Origin: JALONO01 sp038209965 | GTDB lineage: Bacteria > Bacteroidota > Bacteroidia > Cytophagales > Thermoflexibacteraceae | Direction: 5' to 3' | NCBI GenBank assembly: GCA_038209965.1 | Contig: JBBQXF010000001.1 | Span: forward strand, 62,001-126,000 | DNA: 64,000 nucleotides | In this document: piece by piece, positions 1-8,725 of the stretch | Layout of the letters: each line of letters opens with the position of its first letter | Position numbering within the stretch: position 1 is the first letter of the stretch | Made by a program: the position numbers and the translations under genes | Notes under the pieces: model-generated | What the model was told of the DNA's origin: nothing | The model's database searches: none | The model's input: only the letters and a program-made list of their open reading frames with translations

Positions 1-62
1 AACCACTTTGTGGGCGAAAGCTTATCGGCTTGGTCCATCCGTTAACGATTTTTTTCCACCCC

Positions 63-87
63 GCCCCTGACTCACCAGGTCAGGGGC
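63..87 (+). terminator. Hairpin terminator of a gene upstream of the window
   Basis: GCCCCTGAC (63-71) pairs perfectly with GTCAGGGGC (79-87) around a 7-base loop and is followed by TTATCATTG. No gene ends in the window before it, so it probably closes a plus-strand gene lying to the left. The T run is weak. Confidence 0.6.
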
Positions 88-238
88 TTATCATTGTTAG
101 GAAGTTGCTCATAATTTGGGCAAAATATTTTATAAATATCTTATTATCAGTGATTTAAAGATAAGTAAAAATTATTTTTGGGCAGATTTATCTATTGGGA
201 CGATTTAATTTTGGGTTCACTAATATTAAAAATTCCCA

Positions 239-2431
239 ATGGACAAACCAGAAGAAAAAAAGAGCAATCGTGAGGGGGCCACCCTTCGTTTTAGCCTCGA
301 GAAGCCGCCTACTCCAGAGCAACCCCTGTTTGCTTACGTATTTGCCCGCCAAGGCCAATTGGTGGAGAAAGTGGCTGTGACACTGCAAAAAGAAACTGCC
401 GAAGTGCAGCTAAAACTCACCAAGCCCGAGGTGCTGCCGTATCACTTGGTGTTCGTCGCCCCAGAGCTGAAACCATTTGGGCCCGATCCCGAGAACTCGC
501 CCACCATTGCCGATCTCAAAAAACTTCAGGCTTACGAGCCGGTTTTTAGGTTGGAGGGCAAAATCTTCGTTGCCCCGGCGCTGCCCGGCAGTCTGATCAA
601 CCTTTGGTGCTGGCGGCGTTGCCGGGTACGGGGACGGGTGCAAAAAACGTTCACCGTAGATGGCGTGCCGCGTATTTTCCCGCTCTGCCGCTCGCGGGTG
701 CACATTTGCGAAGTCGATTATGTGCCCATCTATTGGAAAGTTCCCGACCGGGTTTATGTTGACCTGCTGGACATTTTACGTGTCCGGCCCGAATTGTTCG
801 ATCGGCTGCCCGAAATCAAAATCCCCCGGATCCCCTTCCCCGAGCCCGATCCAACGCCTTGGAGAAAGTTGCGCACCGACTTGGGCACCCGCTCCCTCGC
901 CAACCCCGCCAGCACCTCAATCGTGCTAAAGGGACAAGCGTTTAAGGATACTCTGGTTCAAGCAACCCCGGCTTACCTGAGCGAAGTGCTGGCCATCAAT
1001 CCTGACTTATTGCGATCGGTTTTGTGCATCTACCACCGGTTCCGGCCCTATTTTTACCACTGCGAAGAACTGGCCGTGATCGATACCGATGAGTTTGGCC
1101 GCTTCGATACCTTCATTAGGTACAACCGCATGGATCAGCCCGACCTCTATTTCTGGGTTGAATATTTTATCGGTGGGGCTTGGGTAACCGTCTATCACCC
1201 TTCGTTGCCTTGCCACACCTACTGGAATTATGTGTGCGGCACCGAAATCACCATCAACGTGACCGATCCCCGCGTATGGCCCAGTTGCAGTACCCCAATC
1301 ACCGGCAGTATGCTGGTCGTGCGGAGCATTGGCGATGGCCAATCGGTGCGGCACATTGCGCAAGATTTGGCGGCCAGTACTATCATCCAGGGGCAAACCC
1401 TGCAGCAAGTGGGCCTCTCCGACTTTAATTTTGGCAGTGGCGACTACCGCAGTCCCTTTGGCGAAACTCTTGCCCTCAACGTGTATTTTGGTTCGGGCCT
1501 GCAAGCAGCGGGCAACACCCACTTTCGCTGGAGCTATCGCCAAACCCACACGGCCGATCTGGTTCCCAGTCTGAGCGCTTGGCAACCGATCGTCCCGCCG
1601 GCCCGTCCCTACCTTGCCGAAAGACCGAGGCCCGGGGGCGGCACGCTGCTCACCACCAAATATTTTCCGCTCAACGAAGTGGCCGGGGTCTATCCGATCC
1701 CGCCCGCCAATGCTCCACTGGATGCGGGTGACACGTTCTCGATCTGGGCCAAAGCCTTTACCGACAGTGGCGATCTGAACACTTCCGGGGCCGATTTTGC
1801 CAACGGGCTGTATGAGTTCAAGCTCGAGCTGTTTAGCGTAGCGGGCACAGTGGCCACCAAGCGCACCTTCAGCCCGGCCAATCTGCCCAACACCTTCCAA
1901 GTGCCTAAATTTGGTGACATTACCTTGTTCGAGGATTCGCCCGCCGATTACCTCAATGTTGCCGAGAGCCACTTCACTATGCAGGTGCGCATCGACAACC
2001 AACCGTGCACGGCCAGCATCAGACCTGTACAAGTCAGTGGTCTGCCGGCCGGGATTGAGTGTGGCTTCGTCCATTATGTGAATGAGAGCGATGGGGCCAT
2101 GATCAGCTATCAGGCGAGCCATCCCCAAGGTTTTGCCACGTTTGCTTTTTCGTTGCGCCGGGGCTATGGGGTCTATCCGCCCGCAGCCCAAGCCAGCGGC
2201 ATGGTCATTGGGGGCACTTCTGGCTATGTGCTGGGGCCGGATCCGCTGTTCCGCAAGACACTGAGCGTGGGCTACTTGCTCAAATCGAATGCAGTGGGTG
2301 ATTTGAAGGGCACTTGCGACAAGGCCGCTTTTGCTGAGTATTTGGCCGTTTTTGCCACCGCATCGAACGGAAGCCGCCGCTTATCTGAATATGACCGCTC
2401 CGACTTGGCCGCATTTGCCATCGCCAAATAG
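239..2431 (+). CDS. Large hypothetical protein, 730 aa, no export signal
   Basis: I do not recognise this family. The start at 239 gives a charged N-terminus (MDKPEEKKSN) with no signal peptide, so the protein looks cytosolic or is exported by a non-Sec route. Residues 60-170 look like a beta-rich module with several cysteines (about C124, C128, C150, C157) and alternating hydrophobic and charged residues. The rest is rich in Pro, aromatic and beta-forming residues, without membrane helices, an obvious catalytic motif or a T9SS sorting domain. Base composition matches the GC-rich bulk of the window. It stands alone: the next gene is convergent, with a two-way terminator between them. TATTTTTG at 173-180 and TAATTTTG at 206-213 fit the -7 element of Bacteroidota promoters, but no TTG lies at the right distance. 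A structural protein of a secreted particle is possible but unsupported. Confidence 0.7.
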   Translation: MDKPEEKKSNREGATLRFSLEKPPTPEQPLFAYVFARQGQLVEKVAVTLQKETAEVQLKLTKPEVLPYHLVFVAPELKPFGPDPENSPTIADLKKLQAYEPVFRLEGKIFVAPALPGSLINLWCWRRCRVRGRVQKTFTVDGVPRIFPLCRSRVHICEVDYVPIYWKVPDRVYVDLLDILRVRPELFDRLPEIKIPRIPFPEPDPTPWRKLRTDLGTRSLANPASTSIVLKGQAFKDTLVQATPAYLSEVLAINPDLLRSVLCIYHRFRPYFYHCEELAVIDTDEFGRFDTFIRYNRMDQPDLYFWVEYFIGGAWVTVYHPSLPCHTYWNYVCGTEITINVTDPRVWPSCSTPITGSMLVVRSIGDGQSVRHIAQDLAASTIIQGQTLQQVGLSDFNFGSGDYRSPFGETLALNVYFGSGLQAAGNTHFRWSYRQTHTADLVPSLSAWQPIVPPARPYLAERPRPGGGTLLTTKYFPLNEVAGVYPIPPANAPLDAGDTFSIWAKAFTDSGDLNTSGADFANGLYEFKLELFSVAGTVATKRTFSPANLPNTFQVPKFGDITLFEDSPADYLNVAESHFTMQVRIDNQPCTASIRPVQVSGLPAGIECGFVHYVNESDGAMISYQASHPQGFATFAFSLRRGYGVYPPAAQASGMVIGGTSGYVLGPDPLFRKTLSVGYLLKSNAVGDLKGTCDKAAFAEYLAVFATASNGSRRLSEYDRSDLAAFAIAK

Positions 2432-2471
2432 TTGAACAATAAAAAGTTGGGCAACCGATAATTGAAGACCA

Positions 2472-2503
2472 TTAACCCCGAGGGAGCGACCCTTCGGGGT
2501 TAA
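2472..2503. terminator. Bidirectional terminator between convergent genes
   Basis: TTAACCCCGA (2472-2481) pairs with TCGGGGTTAA (2494-2503), with a GGG/CCC inner stem. It lies between the stops of the 730-aa gene (plus) and the aldolase/dehydrogenase gene (minus), so it can serve both. Confidence 0.6.
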
Positions 2504-2525
2504 ATCGGTGGGGAGCAGCCTTTTG

Positions 2526-4652
2526 TTACCGCACAAAGGCCACGGCCAAGCCGCCATCCACATTGAGCACATTGCCGGTGGACTTGTGGAGCAGCCCGCC
2601 CACGAGGGCAAAGCAGGCATTGGCAATGTCAGCGGGCAGGATGATTTCGTTGAGCAGGGTGCGCTTGGCGTAGAAGGCGGGCAGATCTTCCACCGCCACC
2701 CCATACGCTTTGGCGCGGCCCGCGGCCCATTCGCCCGCCCAGATCTTGCTGTCGGCAATCACGGCATCGGGGTTGACCACATTGACCCGGATCTTGTCGG
2801 GGCCCAACTCGGCGGCGTTGAGCCGGCTCAGGTGCAGTTGGGCAGCTTTGGCCGATCCGTAGCCCGCATTGTTGGGGCCCGAAACCAGCGCATTCTTGCT
2901 CACTATGTTCACCACATCCCCACCAAAACCTTGCTGGCGCATTACCTCTACGCCCGCTTGAGTGACCAGAAATTGGCCTTTGACCAAAATATCGTACATT
3001 AAATCCCACTCTTTTTCGGTCGTGCTGGCAATGTCCTTGGAAATGGAAATGCCCGCGCAGTTGACCACCAAGTCCACACCCCCGAAGGCTAGGCAGGCTT
3101 GCTGGAAGGCACCGCGGATGCTGTCGCCATGGGTCACATCGAGCAGGACCGTGGCAAAGGCATCCTTGCCGAATATATTCAGAAAGTCGGGCGTGGCCCC
3201 CGCCAAGCGATCGGCATCATTGTCGGACACGATGACGCAGGCGCCTTCTTGGGCAAATTTTTGGGCAATGGCCTTGCCGATCCCGCCCGCGCTGCCCGTT
3301 ACGAGGGCAACGCGGCCCGTGAGCGGCTTGGGCTTGGGCATCCGTTGCAGCTTGGCTTCTTCCAACAGCCAATACTCGATGTTGAACGCCTCTTGGGCGG
3401 GCAGGGCCACGTATTCGCTCACGGCCTCCGCTCCTTTCATCACATTGATGGCGTTGATATAAAACTCGGCAGCCACCCGGGCCGTTTGTTTGTCTTTGGC
3501 AAAGATGAACATCCCCACGCCGGGCCACAGGATCACCACCGGATTGGGATCGCGCATGGCCGGACTGTTGGGGTGCTGGCATTGCGCGTAATAACGGGCG
3601 TACAGTTGGCGGTAGGCAGTAAAGGCGGGGGCCAATCGGGCCTTGATCGCGGGCCCGTCGGCCAGATCCATATCGGGCACCAGATCGAGGACGAGGGGCT
3701 GGATCTTGGTGCGCAAAAAGTGGTCGGGGCACGAGGTTCCCATCGGGGCCAGTCGCGCCAGATCTTGGCTGTTGATCAACTCCATCACCCGGTCGTCATC
3801 GGTAAAATGCCCGATCATGCGGGTGTGCGAGGAGCAAAAGCCCCGCAACACCGGGGCCAGTTTGGCCGCTTGTGCAAGTCGCTGGGCAGCGGGCAGGGCC
3901 GCCCGGATGGCCCCGCCAAACACTGGCCGGCTTTTGCCGTAGTTGGCGTGCAAGTGTTCGGAGTATTGCTCGATCACTTCCAGCGTGTTGAGGTAGCTGG
4001 CGTGCGCGGTGTCGCCCCAGGTGAACAGCCCGTGCTGGCCCAACATGATGCCACGCAGATCGGGCTTCTCGGCCAAGCATTCGGCCAGTTTCAGGCCCAG
4101 ATCAAAGCCGGGCCGCTGCCAATCGACCCAGCCCACTTGGCCGTTGAACAACTCATGGTTGATCTGTTTGCCGTGTTTGGCCGCCGCGATGGCAATGGCA
4201 GCATCGGGGTGCAAGTGGTCAATGTGGGCCTGCGGCAAAAAAGCGTGCAACGGTGTATCAATCGAAGGTGCTTTGGATTGGAGGTCAAAAATACAATGGT
4301 TGAACAGCTCCACCATTTCATCTTCAAAAGCCAAGCCCCGGTAAATGTGCTTGAGGGGGTGCAATCGATCCAAGTACAGCCCGGCCAGTCCGTTGCGTTT
4401 CATCGTGCCCAAATCGCCGCCCGATCCTTTCACCCACATCACCCGCACGGGTTGGCGGGTGAGCGGATCGATCTCGGTGGTTTTGCAACTGGTGTTGCCG
4501 CCGCCATAGTTGGTGAGGCGGAGATCGGCCCCCAGTAAGTTGGAGCGGTAGATCAGCAGGCCCACTTGATCGGAGCCAAGGTCGGCAGCCTGCTGGTGAT
4601 TCCACAACTCACTCACGTATTGAAAAGTTGGGGATGTTGTTGGCAAACTCAT
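2526..4652 (-). CDS. Bifunctional rhamnulose-1-phosphate aldolase/short-chain alcohol dehydrogenase
   Basis: A two-domain enzyme of 708 residues. The N-terminal part (about 1-390) is a class II aldolase/adducin domain with the GGGNTS substrate-loop motif and a His-rich metal site (HIDHLHPD, about residues 142-149). The C-terminal part (about 445-708) is a short-chain dehydrogenase with the cofactor motif TGSAGGIG (near 450) and a catalytic YGSAK near 597. Length and order match the family that cleaves L-rhamnulose-1-phosphate (or a related deoxy-ketose phosphate) to DHAP and L-lactaldehyde and then oxidises or reduces the aldehyde. The assignment rests on this known family architecture; the exact sugar is inferred. 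No rhamnose isomerase, kinase, mutarotase or transporter is nearby, so it is not in a complete catabolic cluster here. The ATG at 4652 is followed directly by the aldolase fold. Confidence 0.9.
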   Translation of the reverse strand: MSLPTTSPTFQYVSELWNHQQAADLGSDQVGLLIYRSNLLGADLRLTNYGGGNTSCKTTEIDPLTRQPVRVMWVKGSGGDLGTMKRNGLAGLYLDRLHPLKHIYRGLAFEDEMVELFNHCIFDLQSKAPSIDTPLHAFLPQAHIDHLHPDAAIAIAAAKHGKQINHELFNGQVGWVDWQRPGFDLGLKLAECLAEKPDLRGIMLGQHGLFTWGDTAHASYLNTLEVIEQYSEHLHANYGKSRPVFGGAIRAALPAAQRLAQAAKLAPVLRGFCSSHTRMIGHFTDDDRVMELINSQDLARLAPMGTSCPDHFLRTKIQPLVLDLVPDMDLADGPAIKARLAPAFTAYRQLYARYYAQCQHPNSPAMRDPNPVVILWPGVGMFIFAKDKQTARVAAEFYINAINVMKGAEAVSEYVALPAQEAFNIEYWLLEEAKLQRMPKPKPLTGRVALVTGSAGGIGKAIAQKFAQEGACVIVSDNDADRLAGATPDFLNIFGKDAFATVLLDVTHGDSIRGAFQQACLAFGGVDLVVNCAGISISKDIASTTEKEWDLMYDILVKGQFLVTQAGVEVMRQQGFGGDVVNIVSKNALVSGPNNAGYGSAKAAQLHLSRLNAAELGPDKIRVNVVNPDAVIADSKIWAGEWAAGRAKAYGVAVEDLPAFYAKRTLLNEIILPADIANACFALVGGLLHKSTGNVLNVDGGLAVAFVR

Positions 4653-5041
4653 ATGACAGCGGGATTAATGTTGCAAAGTAGAAAAAAGAACCAAGACCCT
4701 ACATTGCGCCAGCAAATGGCAAAATAGCGCATGAGCGCAAATGTCCCCCAAAATCCCTTGTTGGCCTCACTCAACTCCTTCGGGGGTGATAAAATAGCTT
4801 TTATGAAAAAAATTCCACAAAATTTATTTTTTTCATATAAATTGAACGCATTAATTTCAAAAATTGCAATAAAATTGATTTTCAGGGTGGGCACCCAAAT
4901 CCCTTGTTCGGCGGTACTATCCGATGTGATTCCTAGATAATTCCGATATTTTTCATATTTTACAATTTTATTTGTAATAAATATTATTTTTTCATCAGTA
5001 TGTTCAACCAGTAAGCTTTACAATCAAGCGTAAAATCGTCT

Positions 5042-5070
5042 AAAGCCCAGAAGTATTGCTTCTGGGCTTT
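5042..5070 (+). terminator. Strong hairpin terminator with no upstream gene
   Basis: AAAGCCCAGAAG (5042-5053) pairs perfectly with CTTCTGGGCTTT (5059-5070) around a 5-base loop, followed by TTATTG. On the plus strand no protein gene precedes it for about 400 bases. It may end a small RNA transcribed from this AT-rich gap. Confidence 0.65.
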
Positions 5071-5107
5071 TTATTGTGGCGATTGAATGCAAAAAAATAG
5101 GATATTT

Positions 5108-5139
5108 TTGGGTTCTGATTATATAAACCTATATTTTTG
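5108..5139 (+). promoter_or_regulatory. Candidate sigma-ABfr-type promoter for the cytochrome c gene
   Basis: TTG at 5108-5110 and TATTTTTG at 5132-5139 match the Bacteroidota -33 and -7 elements, but the spacer is 21 bases, slightly longer than usual. The start codon follows about 72 bases downstream. Confidence 0.35.
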
Positions 5140-5211
5140 TGAGTCGCTCGCGATAAAGATTCACAAAAAAGGCAAGTTATTTGCAATAACATACATATAC
5201 TATCAGCTATC

Positions 5212-5634
5212 ATGACAAAACTTATCACTCTTTCTGTGCTTCTTTGCGCCACCGTTATTGTGCTCTTCTCCTTTAACTTGGTTCAGAACGACCAGTTCGC
5301 CGCCAGCAAAAAACGTGGGGAGAATGTTTATGCCACCAACTGTGCCGCTTGCCACCAAGCCAAGGGCGAAGGCATTGTGGGGGCCATTCCTCCCTTGGCC
5401 AAGGCCGATTATTTGATGCAAGATACCAAGCGGGCCATCCGCCAAGTGTTGCATGGCTACAATGGCGAAATGATCGTCAATGGGGTAAAGTACAACAGTG
5501 CGATGCCGGCCCAAAACCATTTGAAGGACCAAGAAATTGCCGATGTGCTCAACTACGTGATGAACACTTGGAGCAACAAAAACCCCAAAATGATTACCGC
5601 CGCCCAAATAAAGCCTGAGCGCGCCAAAAAATAG
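5212..5634 (+). CDS. Class I c-type cytochrome, monohaem, exported
   Basis: A 140-residue electron carrier. Residues 1-22 form a hydrophobic signal or anchor segment. The haem attachment motif CAACH is at residues 44-48 and the probable axial methionine is M98 in the YNSAMP motif. Small single-haem cytochromes of this shape act in the periplasm or are anchored to the inner membrane, passing electrons between dehydrogenases and terminal oxidases. The gene is monocistronic, with its own terminator at 5660-5688. The GMC oxidoreductase 0.7 kb downstream belongs to a class that can donate electrons to such cytochromes, but it is on the opposite strand, so a functional link is only a guess. The ATG at 5212 is the only start giving a proper signal segment. 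Confidence 0.92.
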   Translation: MTKLITLSVLLCATVIVLFSFNLVQNDQFAASKKRGENVYATNCAACHQAKGEGIVGAIPPLAKADYLMQDTKRAIRQVLHGYNGEMIVNGVKYNSAMPAQNHLKDQEIADVLNYVMNTWSNKNPKMITAAQIKPERAKK

Positions 5635-5659
5635 TTTTTCATCCCATTTTTGGTCAACT

Positions 5660-5688
5660 ACCCCAAGGCAATAATTCTGCTTTGGGGT
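5660..5688 (+). terminator. Rho-independent terminator after the cytochrome c gene
   Basis: ACCCCAAGGCA (5660-5670) pairs with TGCTTTGGGGT (5678-5688), an 11-bp stem with one G-T pair and a 7-base loop, followed by CTTTTCATT. It lies 25 bases after the cytochrome stop. Confidence 0.75.
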
Positions 5689-5740
5689 CTTTTCATTACT
5701 GCCCATTTATCATAAATTTGGGAATAAGCTTTTTTTGCCC

Positions 5741-6206
5741 ATGGAAATTTTAGAAACAGCCCCATCTGCCTACGAAATTGAGCGCCATGAGCCCATGCCC
5801 AAGCCGCCATTGTTCATGACAATTTGAGTTTTGCGATAAACCCCCTTTACCGGAGCCGCTTCCGGTTACTCCCAGAAATCAACTTGGAAATAGATGATAA
5901 TTCCTACTTGCCCGACATTGCCATCTATCCACGGTTCGATTTCGATATGGCCCAGGACGTGATCCGCCGCACTGATGCCCTGCCGCCATCGAGATCATGT
6001 CGCCCAGGCAAGCCCTCCAAGACCTGATCGACAAGACGGAGGTTTACTTCCCCTTTGGGGTCAAATCGTGCTGGTTGGTTTTTTCGGCCATGAAAGCTAT
6101 TGCCGTTTATCATCAAAGCGGGAAGTACGATTTTTTCACCCACGAAGCGACCCTATCGGACAAGAACTTAGACATTAGCCTGCCGCTGGGAGAGATTTTT
6201 AAGTAA
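5741..6206 (+). pseudogene. Uma2-family (DUF820) PD-(D/E)XK endonuclease, frameshifted
   Basis: Three frames together rebuild one Uma2 protein. The ATG at 5741 opens with a typical Uma2 start (YEIERHEPMPKPP), then hits TGA at 5825. Shifting by one base near 5812 (as if one G were lost in CCATTG-GTTCATGAC) restores HDNLSFAI and then LEIDDNSYLPDIAIYPRF, the nuclease core with its PD...D motif. Near 5983-5990 a second lost base moves the reading to AIEIMSPRQALQDLI, KTEVYF and GVKSCWLV, ending at TAA 6204-6206. All conserved blocks appear in the right order, so the gene decayed recently or the sequence carries two single-base errors. Uma2 genes are numerous and often mobile; their role is uncertain. 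Confidence 0.85.
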
Positions 6207-6301
6207 CCAATAACGGCTGGTCTGCCCGGTCACACCAAAAACGAAAGAGGCAAGCACTAGAAGTTTTCCCTCTTTACGCCTGCCCTTTTCCCGGAAAAAG
6301 C

Positions 6302-8008
6302 TTAAAAATTCCCTTTTTTCAGTTCGCCCACTGCATAGTCGGCGGCCCGGGCGGTCATGGCCATGTAGGTGAGCGATGGGTTTTGGGTCGAGGTGGAGGT
6401 CATGCAAGCGCCGTCGGTCACAAACACATTTTTGACGGCATGGAGCTGGTTCCATGAATTGAGCATGGAGGTTTTGGGGCTTTTGCCCATTCGGCAGCCG
6501 CCCATTTCGTGGATATCGAGGCCGGGGGCCTGTTTGCTGTCCGATACCGACACGTCCCGGAAACCGGCAGCCTCCAACATTTCGGCCAAGGTGGACTTCA
6601 TGTCGCCGATCATTGCTTCCTCATTTGGCCCATAACCAATGTTGACCTCGAGTTGCGGGATGCCCCACTCATCCACTTTGGTTTTGCTCAGTTTGACCGT
6701 GTTTTCAAATTGGGGGATGGTTTCGCCCATTCCCTGCAAGCCCATGTTCCACGGCCCGAGTTGGGTGAGGCTTTCTTTGAGATCGGCCCCAAAACCATCG
6801 GCCCAGCCTGTGCGCCCGCGTGAACCGCCCCCGGCCACTGCGTAGCCACGGATGTAACTGGCCTGTTTATCGTCAAAAATGTTGCGGAAGCGCGGCATAT
6901 AGACCCCTACCGGGCGGCGGCCATAGAAATAGCTGTCCGTGAAACCGTCGTGGTTGCCCGAAGCCCGGATCCGGTAGTTGTGGAAAGCGGCATAGTGGCC
7001 CAGCACCCCGCTTTCATTGCCCAGGCCATTGGGAAAACTGTTCGAGACCGAGTTTTGCAGGATGAGCAGGGTATTGAAAGCGGCCGCGTTGACAAAAATA
7101 ATTTTGGCGTAATATTCAGTCGTTTGTTTGGTCTTGGTATCGATTACCCGCACGCCGGTTGCTTTGCGCTTTTCTTCGTCAAAAATAATGGAGTGGACCA
7201 CCGAATCGGTGCGGAGGGTGAGGTTGCCGGTGCTGGCCGCCGCTGGCAGGGTGGAAGACTGGGTGCTGAAATACGCCCCGAATGGACAGCCCCGGTGGCA
7301 CAAGTCGCGCCGCTGGCAAGTAACCCGGCCCAGTTTGGTGTGTTGGGGTTCGGCTTGCGAGAGGTTGGCCGTCCGGCTGATGATCAAGTGGCGATTTTTG
7401 TACTTTTGTTCCACTACCCCCTTGAAGTGCTTTTCGACACAATTCATTTCCATGGGGGGCAGGACCTCGCTATCGGGCAGGGCATCCAAGTTGTCGCGGC
7501 TGCCCGAAATGCCGGCAAACTTTTCCACGTAGCTATACCACGGGGCCAAGTCTTGGTAGCTGATGGGCCACTCGACAGCGAAACCATCCTTGGCCGGCCC
7601 ATCAAAATCGTGCTGGCTCCAGCGCTGGGTGTAGCGGGCCCACATGAGCGACTTGCCGCCCACTTGGTAGCCGCGGATCCAGTCAAAGGGTTTTTGCTGA
7701 ACGTAGGGATGCTCGTCGTCTTTGACAAACAAGTGGGCGGCATCTTCGCGGAAGGCGTAGCACTTGCTGATGATCGGGTTTTTTTCCTGCATTTCAAGTG
7801 GCAGTCGGCCCCGGTGGGGAAATTCCCACGGTTTGGCCTGCGCGGTCGGATAGTCGGTAATGTGGTCCAGCTTGCGGCCCCGCTCGAGCATGAGGGTTTT
7901 CAGGCCCTTTTCGGTCAGTTCTTTGGCTGCCCAGCCCCCGCTGATCCCCGATCCGATCACAATGGCATCAAAAGTATTTTCGGCCTTGGCCTTGAGGTTC
8001 AGGTTCAT
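6302..8008 (-). CDS. GMC-family FAD-dependent oxidoreductase
   Basis: A 568-residue flavoenzyme of the glucose-methanol-choline family. The FAD-binding GSGISGG motif is at residues 19-25, followed by the ELTEKGLKTLMLERG strand. Near the C-terminus the active-site histidine lies in HEMGGCRMG (H500), and a STQNPS block (N543) supplies the second catalytic residue, followed by the closing FAD-contact segment. A cysteine-rich patch (CQRRDLCHRGCPFG) sits in the middle, as in bacterial GMC sugar or alcohol dehydrogenases that pass electrons to cytochromes rather than to oxygen. Such enzymes often pair with a gluconate-2-dehydrogenase subunit-3 protein; none is adjacent here. No Tat or Sec signal is visible at the N-terminus. 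It is divergent from the WbuC gene. The substrate is not predictable. Confidence 0.9.
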   Translation of the reverse strand: MNLNLKAKAENTFDAIVIGSGISGGWAAKELTEKGLKTLMLERGRKLDHITDYPTAQAKPWEFPHRGRLPLEMQEKNPIISKCYAFREDAAHLFVKDDEHPYVQQKPFDWIRGYQVGGKSLMWARYTQRWSQHDFDGPAKDGFAVEWPISYQDLAPWYSYVEKFAGISGSRDNLDALPDSEVLPPMEMNCVEKHFKGVVEQKYKNRHLIISRTANLSQAEPQHTKLGRVTCQRRDLCHRGCPFGAYFSTQSSTLPAAASTGNLTLRTDSVVHSIIFDEEKRKATGVRVIDTKTKQTTEYYAKIIFVNAAAFNTLLILQNSVSNSFPNGLGNESGVLGHYAAFHNYRIRASGNHDGFTDSYFYGRRPVGVYMPRFRNIFDDKQASYIRGYAVAGGGSRGRTGWADGFGADLKESLTQLGPWNMGLQGMGETIPQFENTVKLSKTKVDEWGIPQLEVNIGYGPNEEAMIGDMKSTLAEMLEAAGFRDVSVSDSKQAPGLDIHEMGGCRMGKSPKTSMLNSWNQLHAVKNVFVTDGACMTSTSTQNPSLTYMAMTARAADYAVGELKKGNF

Positions 8009-8192
8009 CTTGCTGGTTTTTAAATTTTATTGGCCATTTCATCCCATTCACCAAGCTCTCCAGTAGCGGTTGTGAGAGGAAACAAACAAAAAGACTTCGT
8101 TCCAAATATAAGGAGATTTATCGGTTTTGGGTCAACTTTGTCCTGTTATTGTCCACCCAAACGGGGCGGCCAACCAGTTTTTCCTTTGACCC

Positions 8193-8669
8193 ATGATCAA
8201 GATCGACCAATCCCTACTGGACAGCCTCAGCGAAAAGGCCAAAAATGCCCCCCGTGGACGGATGAACCACAACTTTCACCGGGAACTGGCCGACCCGATC
8301 AACCGGATGCTGAACGCCATGGAGCCGGGCACCTACGTGGCCCCGCACAAGCACCAAGATCCCGACAAGCGCGAGGCATTCCTGATCTTGCGCGGCAGGG
8401 TGCTGGTGGTGGAATTTACCGAAACCGGCCAAGTGGCCGAATGGCAGGTTCTTAGCCCCGCTTTGGGCAATTTTGGGGTGGAGATTCCCCCGCGCACCTA
8501 TCACACCCTCATCGCGCTGGAAAGCGGCATGGTGATCTACGAACTGAAAGATGGCCCCTACGATGCCGCCAACGATAAAGTGTTTGCCCCGTGGGCCCCG
8601 GCCGAGGGCGCACCCGAGGCCCCAGCCTACTTGGCCGACCTATTGGCCCAAGTTGGATTGGGCGAATAA
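8193..8669 (+). CDS. WbuC-family cupin fold metalloprotein
   Basis: A 158-residue single-domain cupin. The metal site is visible as H52 and H54 (PHKHQDP), E61 and H104 (PPRTYHT), the pattern of WbuC proteins first noted beside O-antigen gene clusters. The RGRVLVVEF strand and IPPRTYHTL are typical of this family. The chemical role of WbuC is not established. The gene is alone on the plus strand, divergent from the GMC oxidoreductase and followed at once by a strong terminator. No polysaccharide genes are nearby, so the usual O-antigen context is absent. Confidence 0.88.
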   Translation: MIKIDQSLLDSLSEKAKNAPRGRMNHNFHRELADPINRMLNAMEPGTYVAPHKHQDPDKREAFLILRGRVLVVEFTETGQVAEWQVLSPALGNFGVEIPPRTYHTLIALESGMVIYELKDGPYDAANDKVFAPWAPAEGAPEAPAYLADLLAQVGLGE

Positions 8670-8674
8670 AAAAA

Positions 8675-8699
8675 GCCCGCCCCAGGGTTGGGGGCGGGC
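8675..8699. terminator. Hairpin terminator between convergent genes
   Basis: GCCCGCCCC (8675-8683) pairs perfectly with GGGGCGGGC (8691-8699) around a 7-base loop. A run of seven A precedes it, so it works best for the minus-strand gene ending at 8726, but it also follows the WbuC stop at 8669. Confidence 0.75.
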
Positions 8700-8725
8700 A
8701 AAGTATTGTTAAATCGGTGTTGGTT

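Larger units (their letters stand above)
4653..5211. other. AT-rich intergenic region with an orphan terminator
   Basis: A divergent intergenic stretch of about 560 bases between the aldolase gene and the cytochrome c gene. It is clearly more AT-rich than its neighbours. It holds a strong plus-strand terminator (5042-5070) with no gene in front of it, and a candidate promoter for the cytochrome. A 69-codon plus-strand frame at 4731-4940 shows no recognisable features and I do not call it. Confidence 0.5.

Noticed and set aside
1007..2191. Long minus-strand frame of 394 codons opposite the 730-aa gene
   Set aside because: It is a shadow; the plus-strand frame has the longer extent and better start, while the antisense has no recognisable content.
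3099..4538. Long plus-strand frame of 479 codons opposite the aldolase/dehydrogenase
   Set aside because: The minus-strand enzyme is unmistakable, and the antisense sequence is low-complexity in Gly, His and Gln without any family features.
4731..4940. 69-codon plus-strand frame in the AT-rich gap
   Set aside because: No recognisable domain and an unusual start. It could be noise; the terminator downstream makes a small RNA as likely.
6950..8023. Plus-strand frame of 357 codons opposite the GMC oxidoreductase
   Set aside because: The minus-strand protein has FAD and catalytic motifs; the antisense frame is a composition effect.
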